Below the pieces are notes generated by a model, which made no database searches, was not told where the DNA came from, and was given only the letters and a program-made list of their open reading frames with translations. Of a stretch of DNA of 64,000 bases, positions 38,171-48,569 are shown piece by piece (position 1 is the first letter of the stretch; each line of letters opens with the position of its first letter). Source of the stretch: Narthecium ossifragum (Eukaryota; Streptophyta; Magnoliopsida; Dioscoreales; Nartheciaceae); the NCBI GenBank assembly GCA_963920575.1, contig OY986971.1, forward strand, positions 2,542,001-2,606,000. Reading direction: 5' to 3'. Position numbers and translations under genes: made by a program.

Positions 38171-39180
38171 CGGATTGAGACGATGGGCAGTGGAGATGGC
38201 TGATCTAGTGAGGTCGGCAACGGTGGTGCTTGGAGGAAATGGTAGCTGGATCTCCGACCACGTCGACCTCCTAAATCCCTAGATCCAACCCCTTTGTTGC
38301 CCCACGACTCTTCCTCGATATGTTCCCGGCAAGATCCGGTGGTCCCCCATCGTCCTCAGCCGCTTTGGTGTTGGATCCGGAGGTGTAAAAAGTCGAAAAG
38401 ATAAAAGAGAAAAATGAAAATGAGAAAAGTCTATTGGAGGTCGATTGCTGGCGAGTAGGCCTCATCGAAGGTCGGGATAAATGGAGAGGTCATTGGTGGC
38501 TGGTGAGTCCATTCACCAGTTCGGATCTAGGCGATGGGCGACGGAGACGACAAATCCAACGGGGTCGACGATGGTGGTGCTTGGAGGAAGTGGTTGTCAG
38601 ATCTCCGACCACGTCGACCTCCTAAATCCCCAAATCTTACCCCATCGTCGCCCCCACAACTATTCCCCGACTTGTTCTCAGTGAAATCCGGTGGTGATGG
38701 ATTTGGAGATGTAAAGGGTAGAAAAGAGAAAAATGGAGGAGAGGTTTGCCTCAGTTGTCCTCAGTCGATGCGGTGCTGGATTTGGTAACCCCCTGTCGTC
38801 CTCAGCTGTTGTGATGTTGGATTCGGAGGTGTAAAGAGTTGAAAAGAGAGAAGAGAAAAAATGAAAAAGAGAAAAGATGTAAAGAGTAGAAAAGAGAAAA
38901 ATAAAAAAGAGAAAAATGGAGGAGAGGCATGCCTCAGCGGTCCTCCGTCGCTGCGGTGCTGGATTTGGTAATCTCCCGTCGTCCTCAGCCGTTGTGGTGC
39001 TAGATTCGGAGGTGTAAAGAGTAGAAAAGAGAAAAGACAAAAATGAAAAAGAGAAAAGTCTACCGCGCGTAGGCCTCGTCGGAGTTTGGGATAAGTGGAG
39101 AGGTCGTGGGTGGCTGGTTAATCCATCCATTGGGTCGGATTGAAGCGATAGCGAATCTAGCAAGGTCGGTGGTGGCGGTG
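38170..39180. repeat. Minisatellite-like region of duplicated GC-rich and GAAAAGAGAAAA segments
   Basis: Blocks reading CCGTCGTCCTCAGCCG, then GTGGTGCTAGATTCGGAGGT, then GTAAAGAGTAGAAAAGAG recur several times (near 38350, 38690, 38790, 38965 and later). A longer unit holding CTCCGACCACGTCGACCTCC recurs near 38250 and 38605. Open frames here are short and repetitive. It could be a decayed coding duplication, but no domain is visible. Confidence 0.65.
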
Positions 39181-39190
39181 TGCAGAGGGG

Positions 39191-39680
39191 TTAGTTATGA
39201 CGCACCTTTACATCGAAACAGAAGCCCCGTCGGGGCCTGACGAGGCGGCTTGGATGGCGACGATGAGAGAGGCGGTCGTCGACGCTGGCGGGCTGCTGAG
39301 AGACAAGGCCGACGCGATGCCAATCGGTCTCTTTGCTTTCTTGCTTGGGGGCCGGCGCGGTGCGGGCCTCGAGGGCAGGCATGGGTAGAGAAGCAACCAA
39401 TGCCGGTAGGAGCAGAGGCGTGGGCAGTGAAGTGACCGAGGCCTGCTCGGTGGGAGGCGATTTGGGTATGGAGGTAGGTAGTGAGCTCATCGGTATGGGT
39501 GCGGGCAGCGTGGTAGCCGGTGCCTTACTTGGTGGCGAGGCTGAGGGAGCCTTAACGGGGCGAGAACTGTGGATGCGCGAGGGGTGGAAGTCGGGGCAGC
39601 GGAAAGAGGTGAGATGGCCGCGGCAAGTGGTGTGGAGGAGATCATACGGGGCGGTGACAGTAGATTTGGAGGGAGATGAA
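39191..39680 (-). other. GC-rich open stretch of unknown nature
   Basis: The minus strand stays open for about 160 codons, from SKSTVTAPYDLLHTTCRGH to a stop at 39191. It is Ala/Pro/Ser-rich with no recognisable motif. An ATG in another frame (MDPLALLASAASSAALAP, near 39770 on the minus strand) precedes it. It could be a captured gene fragment or simply GC-driven openness. Confidence 0.25.
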
Positions 39681-40009
39681 GCTGGGGGTGGCGATGTGGC
39701 GTGGGTGGAGGAGGAGAGGGAGGCCGGGTGCCAGGGCGGCGGAGGAGGCGGCGCTAGCGAGGAGGGCGAGGGGATCCATGGGAGTGGTGTCCGACGGTGA
39801 GATCGTGGGATTGTGGAGAGAAGCAGTTGGTCTCAATCAGATTGGAAAGAGGAGAGACATGAGAGAGAAAATGCTGGAAAAATAATAGGAAAAATGAAAA
39901 AGGTAAGTTTCATCTTTTGTCACATGTTTTGGGTTAAATGCCCTAAAAAAAATCTAACTGGGTTTATTGATAAAGTAGGGGTACTTTTTGGGCCTCAAGC
40001 CCTTCCTTT

Positions 40010-40450
40010 TTTTATTGACCAGAGGTGGTGGTGTCAAAGTGGCAGCGGCGATAAGGATGGTGGAGGTAGAGGAGACATTGGTGGCAGCGACAAGGATGAT
40101 GGGATTAGAGGAGGTGGTGTTGGTGGTGGAGGTGTTGGTGATGGTTGTGACGATGGATGGTGGTGGTCGTGCTCACTGCCACTGTACTATTGGTCCGCCA
40201 CCACTACCACAGCCCCCACATCATCCCCACTACAACCATCACCACCACACACCACCACCTTCCATTGCCACAACCACCAACATCATCGCCGTCATCACCA
40301 CCATCTCCTTGATCACCATCACCACCTCTATCTCCAACGCCATGTCATCCATTATCACCGCAGCCGCCACCATCACACTATCTCCTCAGCCCCCCACTAT
40401 CTTCCACGGTTACCACCACTGTCTTCACTACCCCCACGCCCACTACTTTG
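40010..40450. repeat. GGTGGTGG / CCACCACC low-complexity tract
   Basis: The first half is rich in GGTGG-type words and the second half in CCACCA-type words, so the strand bias flips near 40195. The His/Pro/Thr-rich translation is compositional. Confidence 0.7.
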
Positions 40451-40607
40451 AGAAAGAAGAAGATGAGGGTAGTTTGGACATTGATTAAAAGATTGGGCGT
40501 ATATAGAATCACCATACTTCCTATTATTACAATATGAAAATAATGTTTTGATATTAATAAACCAAAATAATGCTACATAGAAGCAATTATAGCATAATTT
40601 ATTTTGG

Positions 40608-41105
40608 TGGGTAAATTACACTTTTGGCACGTGGTTAGTTTCAATTAAGGTTTTGTAGTTTCAAAATTTTCAAATAAGATAATGACAATTGGATTTTGTT
40701 TCAGATATGACCTTAGACGCTAACGTTGTCATGTAGGTTGACGAAAAATGGGTCACGTAACCCACGTGAAATTATGTGACTCATTTCTACGAAATCACCG
40801 ACCAACATGGCTCCAGGTAGGTGTATTGGTATCTGTCACCGAATTCTTACTGGTCAAAGTCTCATCGTGGAGGAATTTCTTAACTAAAAGAGGGCGATCA
40901 AAGGGGGATGAAGAGACCCGTGTAAACCCTAACCCCCGATGACAATGGTGGTTCAAAGTTCGACAGGAAATTGGTCACGTCTCGACATCCATGACTTTAT
41001 TTGAAATGAAATCCAAATGTCGTGGTTTTATTTGAAAGTTTTAAGACTATATTGTCTTAAATGAAACTTGACCTAAACCACGGAGTCCAAAACTATAATT
41101 TACCC
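40608..41105. mobile_element. Mutator-type MITE with 9-bp target duplication
   Basis: The 9-mer TTATTTTGG flanks the block exactly at 40599-40607 and 41106-41114. The ends are inverted: TGGGTAAATTACACTTTTGG at the left matches the reverse complement of the right end (GGGTAAATTATAGTTTTGG). A perfect 9-bp duplication with long inverted ends is the Mutator-like signature. The 498-bp interior has no transposase. Confidence 0.85.
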
Positions 41106-41354
41106 TTATTTTGGCTTATTCATCTAACTTGCTACATAGTATTAACAAGCAAAAATAATACTTCTAGTAAATGAAGACTTTATGAACGATGGCACAAAAT
41201 AACAAAAATGATAGTTTTGATATTCGACATCCAAAAGCAACATGTCATTTATCTCGTGTTTCAAAACCAAATACCTTTTCCTCACACAGGGAGTCACGTG
41301 ATAATGTCTATGTTTTGCGTTGTCCACACTTTTTCTATGCAGAAACGAAACGGT

Positions 41355-41835
41355 GCCGAGTTATTATTATTATTATTAGATCAGCCAAATGGCTAGGGAT
41401 TACATCAAACTACTAAGAACATTAAAACCATCTACACGAGTCCAGAACAGTTTGGACTCTGCTCTACGATAGAAACGAGTTATAGATTCTGCTATAGAGT
41501 TCCTATCTCGAAGGATATGAATGAACGAAACATATTTGAAATTGAGAACACCCAACCAAATCTCCTTAGTCAAGTTTTTAACTTCAGGTGGTCATAATCT
41601 CACTCCCACTAGGATTTGGGTCGTAGCTAGGGAGTCAGATTCCACCACTAAGGTCTTTGCACCACGATCAAACGCCGCCTTAAATGCAAAATTAATTGCA
41701 CGGATCTCTCCTTGCAACATAGTGCCTAACTCTGTAGGCTCACCGGCCGCCCAGTCTGGTAGTCCATCAGGAGCAACTCCTAGAACTCCAATAGTTGTCA
41801 GACCAGATCCAGGATCAACAGAGAGGCGCTGAGTT
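41355..41835 (-). mobile_element. 5'-truncated LINE 3' end with RNase H-like fragment
   Basis: The minus strand from about 41830 downward encodes LSVDPGSGLTTIGVLGVAPD, then EIRAINFAFKAAFDRGAK, then LVVESDSLATTQIL. This is the RVT_3-type RNase H domain found at the C-terminus of some plant LINEs, including the VESDS acidic strand. The frame has a stop after VGVRL and continues into the LINE tail, which ends in a (TAA)n run (the TTATTATTATTATTA at 41360-41374 on the plus strand). A 3' (TAA)n tail with 5' truncation is typical of this retrotransposon class. Confidence 0.7.
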
Positions 41836-41839
41836 TATT

Positions 41840-42700
41840 AGCCGTAAATTGGTAGATCGAAGGGCATTAATGAAGTGATCCTTAGATTGTTTCAAGAAAC
41901 TGTGACATTTAAAAAATTAAACCATAAAAACTGTATTTCTAAAACTAAATTACGTCGTCCTAAATTTGTATCTTACTATAAGTGTATAACTTATTTCTTT
42001 TAGGCCTACTTTGTTTACGAAGCAGTGTAGCCAACCACATTAAATAAACTCAATTAGAGTTCTATTTCATTTATGACTTAAGTCTTACTTAATTTTTAAA
42101 TATGGACGTGGTTTAATCCCATCAATTGAATCTCTCTCCTTGACGGGATAATAAGATCCTTATCTTTATATAAAGATGATCCATGTTCTCACAGTGGTGA
42201 TATATAATATTAGAGTTTTTGTAGTTCCCCATCTTTTATAGAACTAAAGCATACAACCTTGGGGAGATCGAACATTCGAACGTCTTGGAGTGTTCGGAGC
42301 GGCGTTCGTGACAAAACAGCTAGTCAATTTCACCCAACTAAAAATTATCCTTTACTAGTGTTGCCTCCCCCTAAGTAAACTTTACAATAAAATAAGGAAG
42401 TACTTGCTAAACCTGGTAAAATCAAATGGTACGATCAAAATCACATGAAATCAAAAAATCTTGTTTTTTTTATTAAAAATAAACCCATAATTTTAACAAA
42501 TAATTGTCATTTAGTCTCATTTGAAGATCTTTATTGCTTTATAGTCTTCTAACAAATCTATAAAGCATTTAGTCTTTTTTAGGATTATTGCGGTAACTTT
42601 CATGACCAAAATACCCTTTTCAAATAGAAAGGATCAAATATCCTGAAATCCAAAATAAATGGGTGCGGCTTTTGAAAAATGGAACTTCTTGAGAAATGCA
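41840..42700. other. Unassigned AT-rich region
   Basis: No gene or known element recognised. The stretch at about 42110-42310 (with CTTGACGGGATAATAAGATC and a TATATAAAG box) could be part of an LTR, but no partner or ends were found. Confidence 0.35.
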
Positions 42701-42754
42701 TAAGTGGGTGTGGTAATTTCGGCTGCATTAATGACTTCATGCATTAATGGTTTC

Positions 42755-43325
42755 TTTTCATTGTTGTATACAACAAAATTACATGTTTTTGTAGTTACTT
42801 TTCAGTTGTTTTGGAAATTACTTTTTATTTTTTTGAAAGTTACTTTCCATTTTATAATTACTTTTCATTTTTTTGAAAGTTACTTTTCATTTTATAGTTA
42901 CTTTTCATTTTGTAGTTACTTTCCATTTCTTTTTTTAATCTGATGACTACCACCATTTATTTGGTACTTAAGTCTCATTTGATTGGTGGTTTCTTTTCAG
43001 TTTTTTTGGAAGTTACTTTCCATTCTTTTTTTGTATTTACTTTTTGAAAAAATGGTATAAAAATGGTAGTTACTTTCGATTTTGTATCAATTGTTTTTTT
43101 TGTAGTTACTGTTTGAAAATTAGTAACAAATTACAAGTTACTTTCTACGTCAATTGTTTGGTTGTTATTTTTCGAAAATGAAAAATAACTACCAATTAAA
43201 GTTACTACTAGCATAGGCTCATCTTTTTTATGGTAACAAAAAAAGAAAAAGAAAAGTAACCATAAAATTGAAAAGTTACTAAAAAAATAACCATAAAAAG
43301 TAATTGAAAAAAAATAAATATAAGT
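42755..43325. repeat. AT-rich block of TAGTTACTTTTCATTTT repeats with an inverted half
   Basis: From about 42785 to 43120 the words GTTACTTTTCATTTT and GAAAGTTAC repeat irregularly on the plus strand. From about 43180 to 43310 the reverse-complement words (AAAAGTAACCATAAAA) dominate. The two halves can pair as a long imperfect hairpin. A G-rich run (GGTGGGGGGGGGAGGGGGGA) follows at about 43344. Confidence 0.6.
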
Positions 43326-43562
43326 TTCATCGGATCGGTGACGGTGGGGGGGGGAGGGGGGAGGTTTGGGGGGCTGGATATATATCAAAAAATATATATA
43401 AGGGTATTGTAGTCTATTCTTCTCTATTGTGGTATTAAAACACTGAACGTCTTTTATAGGAGACCAAATGACAAGTTCGTCTTTAATGAGAGATCATTTG
43501 ACAAATCACTCAAATTTTAAAGAGTATGCATATGCTAAAGCTAAAAATGACTATACTTTATT

Positions 43563-44093
43563 GGTTAAATTTTCATTTAATATCCTGTAATTTGTTTGAT
43601 ATTTTTATATGATCCCTCACATTCAAAAAGTTGAAATTAGGTCCTTTAATTTTCAATTTTGCTTCTACACGGGCCTCTAGCCCACACGGCATCAACAAGT
43701 TAACGCCAAATTGACCCATTTTTGTCCACGTGGCCTACTTTAGATTTTTTTTATTTATTAAAAATAGCCATGTCAGCATCTCTCTCGTTCTCCCATCCCC
43801 ACCGCCACCCCCGATCATGGCGTCAACGGCGAGATCCTCGATGGCCCCAGTAGCCTCGACGGTGGCTGGAGGTGGGATCTCCCCGACGGGGGTTGGAGAG
43901 AGGTCGAAAGTAGATGGAGCATTGAGATCCTTTGTTGGAAGATGTTAAAAGGGTTGGAGAGAGTGGATTCAATGGGATGGCGTCAGTTTGAGGGTTCACC
44001 GGAACAGGGAGGACTACGTAAGCAACAAATTAAAACTCGAGGACCATGTAAAAATATCAACCAAACTGTAATGTACTAATTGAAAATTAAGCC
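43563..44093. mobile_element. Mutator-type non-autonomous element with GC-rich cargo
   Basis: The ends are inverted over about 50 bases: GGTTAAATTTTCATTTAATA at the left against GGCTTAATTTTCAATTAGTA from the right, both continuing to TTTGTTTGATATTTTTA or a close match. The flanking 9-mers TACTTTATT (43554-43562) and TACTATATT (44094-44102) match at 8 of 9 positions. The centre (about 43790-43950) is GC-rich with a short open frame beginning MASTARSSMAPVASTVAGGG, possibly captured genic sequence. Confidence 0.75.
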
Positions 44094-44250
44094 TACTATA
44101 TTTGAAGGGAGTAATCCGGAGGGAGCATTGATTGAACTCTGATAACGAGCTAGATTGAATCCTATATAATTTCGATCAGTTGACCTTCACATCTTTCTAT
44201 TGATTCATCCATATTCCATCCTCCTGATCTCTGAACTAGATGCCCATTGG

Positions 44251-45488
44251 ATGGATCTCTTCTTTGGCAGGAAAGACGTCCTCCAAAGTTATTCCAAACT
44301 CCTTATCCTACCATCACTAGCTCTTCTCTTGTTCACTCTCCTCCTCTATTCTACTAACTTGCAAATATTTGATGGCCATATTATATATGCTCCTGTTCTT
44401 CTTTCAACTGCCAAAGATTGCGACGTATCGAAGGGGGAATGGTGGGTCCCAGATCCGGAGGGCCCTTACTACTCGAACGAGACGTGCTGGATGATTCAGG
44501 AGCATCAGAACTGCATGAAGTACGGGCGGCCGGACACCGAGGTGGAAGCCGGCCGGGTGCGAGATGCTGCGCTTTGATCCGGTGAGGTTCTTGGAGATGG
44601 TCCGGGGGAAGTCGATGGCTGTCGTCGGCGACTCGTCGCCCGAAACCAAATGCAGTCCTTGATGTGCCTCTTGTCTATGGTGCAAACAATCATTCTTCTT
44701 CTTTCAGTCTATCATCACAGATTTCGTGTTATTAAATTTATGCTAGCTAGCAATCCTTAATTAGGAGTATCCGAAAGACATCTCCGACGAGAACTTCAGG
44801 CGGATGTTCTAGGCCGAATACAGCTTCACCATCTTCGCCTTCTGGTCGCCGTTCCTTGTCAAAGCCCAGGACTCCGGGCCGGAGGCCGGAATGCCGTACA
44901 GCATTGTAAAGCGTTACTTGGATGAAGTTGACACGAATTGGTCGTCCAGGATCGCAGGCTTCGATTACGTGGTCATCTCCGGTGGCAGCTGGTTCAACTG
45001 GCCGTCGCTGTTCTACGAGAAGCCGGCAGCTCGTCGGCTGCCAGTAATGCGACCTGAGCAACGTCTCCCGGCTGACGTATCACTACACTAACAAGAAGGC
45101 ATTTCGGACCATCAACCAGCTGAATGGTTACAAGGCGACGACCTTCTTAAGGACGATGTCCCCTAACCATTTCGAGAATGGTACGTGGAACGAGGGTGGA
45201 GATTGCGTGCGGACGGCGCCATTTCAGAGTGACAATTCGGATGCGGAGCAGTACAAGGTGCAGGCGGAGGAGTTTGCGGCGGCGGAGAGGGAGGCGAGGA
45301 AGAGGGGGGTGGAGTTCAATGTGTTGTACACCTCCAGCGTCATGCCGATGAGGCCCGGGCATCCTAGCCGATACTGGCATTAGCCGGAGCCAGGGAAGGC
45401 GGCTAGGCCGAATGACTGTGTGCACTGGTGCTTGCCTGGGCCTGTAGATGTCTGGAACGACTTCTTGTTTCATATGATGAATGCGTAA
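44251..45488 (+). pseudogene. TBL pseudogene (copy A of the TBL-actin duplication)
   Basis: Same two-exon layout as the intact gene at 46595-48091. Exon 1 starts [10 protein letters not shown], has the signal-anchor helix, [16 protein letters not shown] and a damaged GDS region. Exon 2 includes the [32 protein letters not shown] and [18 protein letters not shown] segments. Lesions compared with the intact copy: a 14-bp deletion after GRPDTE; a 1-bp deletion at GDSSP; loss of three bases at the exon 2 acceptor; a 9-bp deletion; a TAC-to-TAG stop at 44810-44812; a 1-bp insertion near EKPAA; an in-frame-type deletion around 45234; and a TGG-to-TAG stop at 45381. The proline-rich linker is also shorter. 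The gene is certainly dead, although the catalytic DxxH region is still readable. Confidence 0.9.
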
Positions 45489-45509
45489 ATTAATTAAGAT
45501 CGGTACACT

Positions 45510-46140
45510 AGCCAAATTGGCATTCTTTTCTTTGTAATCTCGGGCATTTTGGGAGCAAGAATTCACGACATAGATAGGCGATTTGGGCACTGACTGGCCT
45601 CGGGGACATTTGAATTGGAAAAAAAATTCTTATATTTATTTTTCATTTTCTGTATTTGGTTTACATTTTTTAATTTCTAGAAAATGCATTTGGTTTAGAC
45701 TTTAGAATGTTGAAAGGCTTTTTTGTGAAAAATTAAAGAAAAATAAGGCTGAAAACGGCAACTTTGTGCTTTCATATTTTTGAAAAACAGGCTTCTTCTT
45801 CTTGGAAACAAGAAGTCAAGAATTCACTTGTATTACATGCTAACCTTACAAAATTCGGATTATAGGATCCGATCCGCTGCCATCGCGCGCGGGAAACGGG
45901 CTCCCAGCTTCTATATTTGGAAGCGCGCGAGAGGGGCATCCGATCATTTCCTTCTCTCTTAAAAGAGCAAGAGCCAGGTATAAAAAAAATTAAAAGGATA
46001 GAATCCCCTCAAAATCTAGGGTTTCTTCCTTGTTGGTTCCAAAATCTATTCTTCAAGAAATCGTCCTTCCTGGTAAATTATTCGATCATCTTTTGAAATA
46101 TAAAACATTGGTTTCTTGATCTCTTTCTGCCTTTAGCTTA
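45510..46140 (+). pseudogene. Duplicated TBL 3' flank plus actin promoter/leader remnant, without coding exons
   Basis: CCAAATTGGCATTCTTTTCT at about 45513 matches about 50957. GGATCCGATCCGCTG, CTTCTATATTTGG, GAGGGGCATCC, AAATCTAGGGTTTC and the splice donor in CTTCCTGGTAAAT (donor at 46073) match, in the same order, 51800-52040 upstream of the intact actin gene. Homology fades in the leader intron near 46135. No actin coding exon follows. It could still act as a cryptic promoter for the TBL gene 450 bases downstream. Confidence 0.8.
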
Positions 46141-46347
46141 GGTTCCAAGAATTTTTTGTTTTTCTATGTGTTTTTGGAAAAAACTCCCAGCTTTTTGCAC
46201 ATATTGCAAGATACTCCTGTCTTATTGATATTTGCAATTCATCAGTCTCGTCTCGCTCATTTCTTTCATAAGCAATTACTTATTGCAAGAGTTACTAGCA
46301 ATAGATACATGTTTTCGAATTTAATTTTACTCAACAAAATACTGTAA

Positions 46348-46388
46348 AAGAAGAAGAAGAAGAAGAAGAAGAAGAAGAAGAAGAAGAA
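46348..46388. repeat. (AAG)n microsatellite
   Basis: About 13 perfect AAG units, lying about 200 bases upstream of the intact TBL start codon. Confidence 0.95.
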
Positions 46389-46594
46389 TTCTAGGGTGGT
46401 ATTTACAAAAGTTCATCGATACAAAAATGAAATGATAAAATCAAATCACACACCAAAACAATCAAATTCCTTTTTATTTTCTCTTTTTGTAAGAGAAAAC
46501 CATCAATTTAAGCATGCATCTATTGTATAGAACAATACCTTGTATTTAATCTTAGTCATTGATCTCCTCTCTAAAACACTCTAGTGATCTAGAT

Positions 46595-48091
46595 ATGAAG
46601 CTCCATTTCATGGAGCTCTTCTTTGGCAAGAAAGAGATCATCCAAAGCCATCTCAAACTTGTCATCCTATCATCACTAGCGCTTCTCTTGATCACTGTCC
46701 TCCCTTACTATTCCAATCCTTTAATCCAAACTCAGTGTATAGCTTCTCTACCTCTCCCTCCAATCTTGCATGCAAACAACTCTTCTCTTGATCCATCTCC
46801 TCTCACTAATACTAATTTGCAAATAGATAGCCAAACTCCTCCCCCTCCTCCTCCTCCTCCTCCTCCTACTCCTATTAAGTTGCAACAAATAGATAGCCAA
46901 ACTCCTCCTCCTCCTCCTCCTCCATTTCTTCCTCTTCCGGTTCAGATAATTACCCCGAAAGCTCCGGCGAAATATTGCGACATATCGAAGGGGGAATGGG
47001 TCCGGGATCCGGAGGGGCCTAACTACACGAACGAGACGTGTTGGATGATTCAGGAGCATCAGAACTGCATGAAGTATGGCCGGCCGGACACCGACTTCTT
47101 GAAGTGGAGGTGGAAGCCGGCCGGGTGCGAGATACTGCGCTTCGATCCGGCGAGGTTCCTGGAGATGGTCAGGGGGAAGTCGATGGCCTTCGTCGGCGAC
47201 TCGCTCGCCCGGAACCAAATGCAGTCCTTGATGTGCCTCTTGTCTAAGGTGCAAACAATCCTTCATTAATCATCTTTAGATTTCATCTAACTAACGTTAC
47301 TATTGTTAGTTAATTCCATGCAGGTGGAGTATCCGAAGGACATCTCGGAGAGCTCCGACGAGAACTTCAAGCGTATGTTCTACGCCGAATACAATTTCAC
47401 CATCTTCGTCTTCTGGTCGCCATTCCTCGTCAAAGCCCAGGACTCCGGCCCGGAGCCCGGGATGCCGTACAACTTTGTGAAGCTTTACCTTGATGAAGTC
47501 GACACGAATTGGTCGTCCAGGATCGCGGGCTTCGACTACGTGATCATCTCCGGCGGCTGCTGGTTCAACCGGCCGTCGCTGTTCTATGAGAAGCGGCGGA
47601 TCGTCGGCTGCCAATACTGCGACCACCTGAGGAACGTCCGGCGACTGACGTATGACTACTCCAACATGAAAGCCTTCCGGACGGCGTTCCGGGCCATTAA
47701 CCGGATGAAGGGCTACAAGGCGACGACCTTCTTAAGGACGATGTCGCCGAATCACTACGAGAATGGCGTGTGGAACAACGGCGGGGACTGCGTGAGGACG
47801 GCGCCATTTCGGAAAGACAAAGCCAGGTGGATGCACAGTACGGACGCGGAGATGTACAAGTCGCAGGCGAAGGAGTTTGCGGCGGCAAAGAGGGAGGGGA
47901 GGAAGAAAGAGCTGGAGTACAAGCTGCTGGACACGTCCGGTGCGATGCTGATGAGGCCAGATGGGCACCCGAGCCGGTACGGGCACTGGCCGGATCCGGG
48001 GAAGGCGCCGGGGTCGAATGACTGTGTGCACTGGTGCTTGCCTGGGCCTGTGGATGTCTGGAATGACTTCTTGTTTCATATGATGAATTAA
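46595..48091 (+). CDS. Trichome birefringence-like (TBL) polysaccharide O-acetyltransferase, intact, two exons
   Basis: Exons 46595-47248 and 47324-48091, joined in phase 0 across a 75-bp GT-AG intron, give 473 residues. The start is the first ATG in frame ([14 protein letters not shown]). Order of parts: signal-anchor helix at about 21-38, making it a type II Golgi membrane protein; a luminal linker with two polyproline runs at about 82-92 and 104-110; the PMR5N domain from CDISKGEW (128); the GDS motif at 201-203 ([14 protein letters not shown]); the DUF231/PC-esterase domain; and the DCVHW motif, giving Asp451 and His454. With the GDS serine these form the catalytic triad. TBL enzymes transfer acetyl groups to xylan, xyloglucan, mannan or pectin. 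The [12 protein letters not shown] signature recalls the TBL19-27 group, which includes xyloglucan acetyltransferases, but the substrate cannot be set from sequence alone. It is copy B of a tandem duplication with the pseudogene upstream. Confidence 0.95.
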
Positions 48092-48177
48092 GGGCTTGTG
48101 TAGAGAGATCACTTGATCAGTAGGAGGAGAGTGAGCCAAATTGGCCTAGTTTTCTTAATTTGTTGTTATATATATAT

Positions 48178-48548
48178 ACTAGTGGGGTCTCCTGCCACTT
48201 GGCAGGGTAACCACCATCTCCCCTCATAACTCCCCACTAAGTCCTCCTAACTCCCCCCTCCCCCACTATTACCCCTCCACATCAGCAGCTACATAGGATA
48301 TATCTGCCACATAGGACGCCAGCTAGGACAAACCAAAGATTAACTTCTTAACCATCCTGCTATATAAGGATGATATCATCCTTATATGATGCTATGGTTA
48401 TAAGTGAAGCTTTTATTGTCCTACATGGCGAGAGAATGTCCTAGGTGGCGCCTATGTGGCATGATGAGATTTAGTGGGAGGGAGTTATTTAGTGGTTATT
48501 GGGGTGGGGTTGGTGGTTACCTGCCAAGGTGGCAGGGGCACCACTAGT
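48178..48548. mobile_element. Hairpin-ended inverted-repeat element (371 bp)
   Basis: The ends read ACTAGTGGGGTCTCCTGCCA and, from the other side, ACTAGTGGTGCCCCTGCCA. Each continues into a hairpin (CCTGCCACTTGGCAGG) and GGTAACCACC, so the terminal inverted repeat is about 37 bases with an internal palindrome. Flanks are TATATA-rich. No transposase is present. The interior carries GGATGATATCATCC. Related ends occur at 9240-9279, 48558/50200 and 50433. Confidence 0.7.
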
Positions 48549-48569
48549 GTATATATATACTAGTCCTAT

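Noticed and set aside
40010..40488. His/Pro-rich frames of 160-210 codons
   Set aside because: GGT/CCA repeats explain the openness. No domain or plausible start context.
46748..47266. Long antisense open frame opposite TBL exon 1
   Set aside because: It is a mirror of the GC-rich, proline-rich coding strand. The same happens opposite the other TBL exons.
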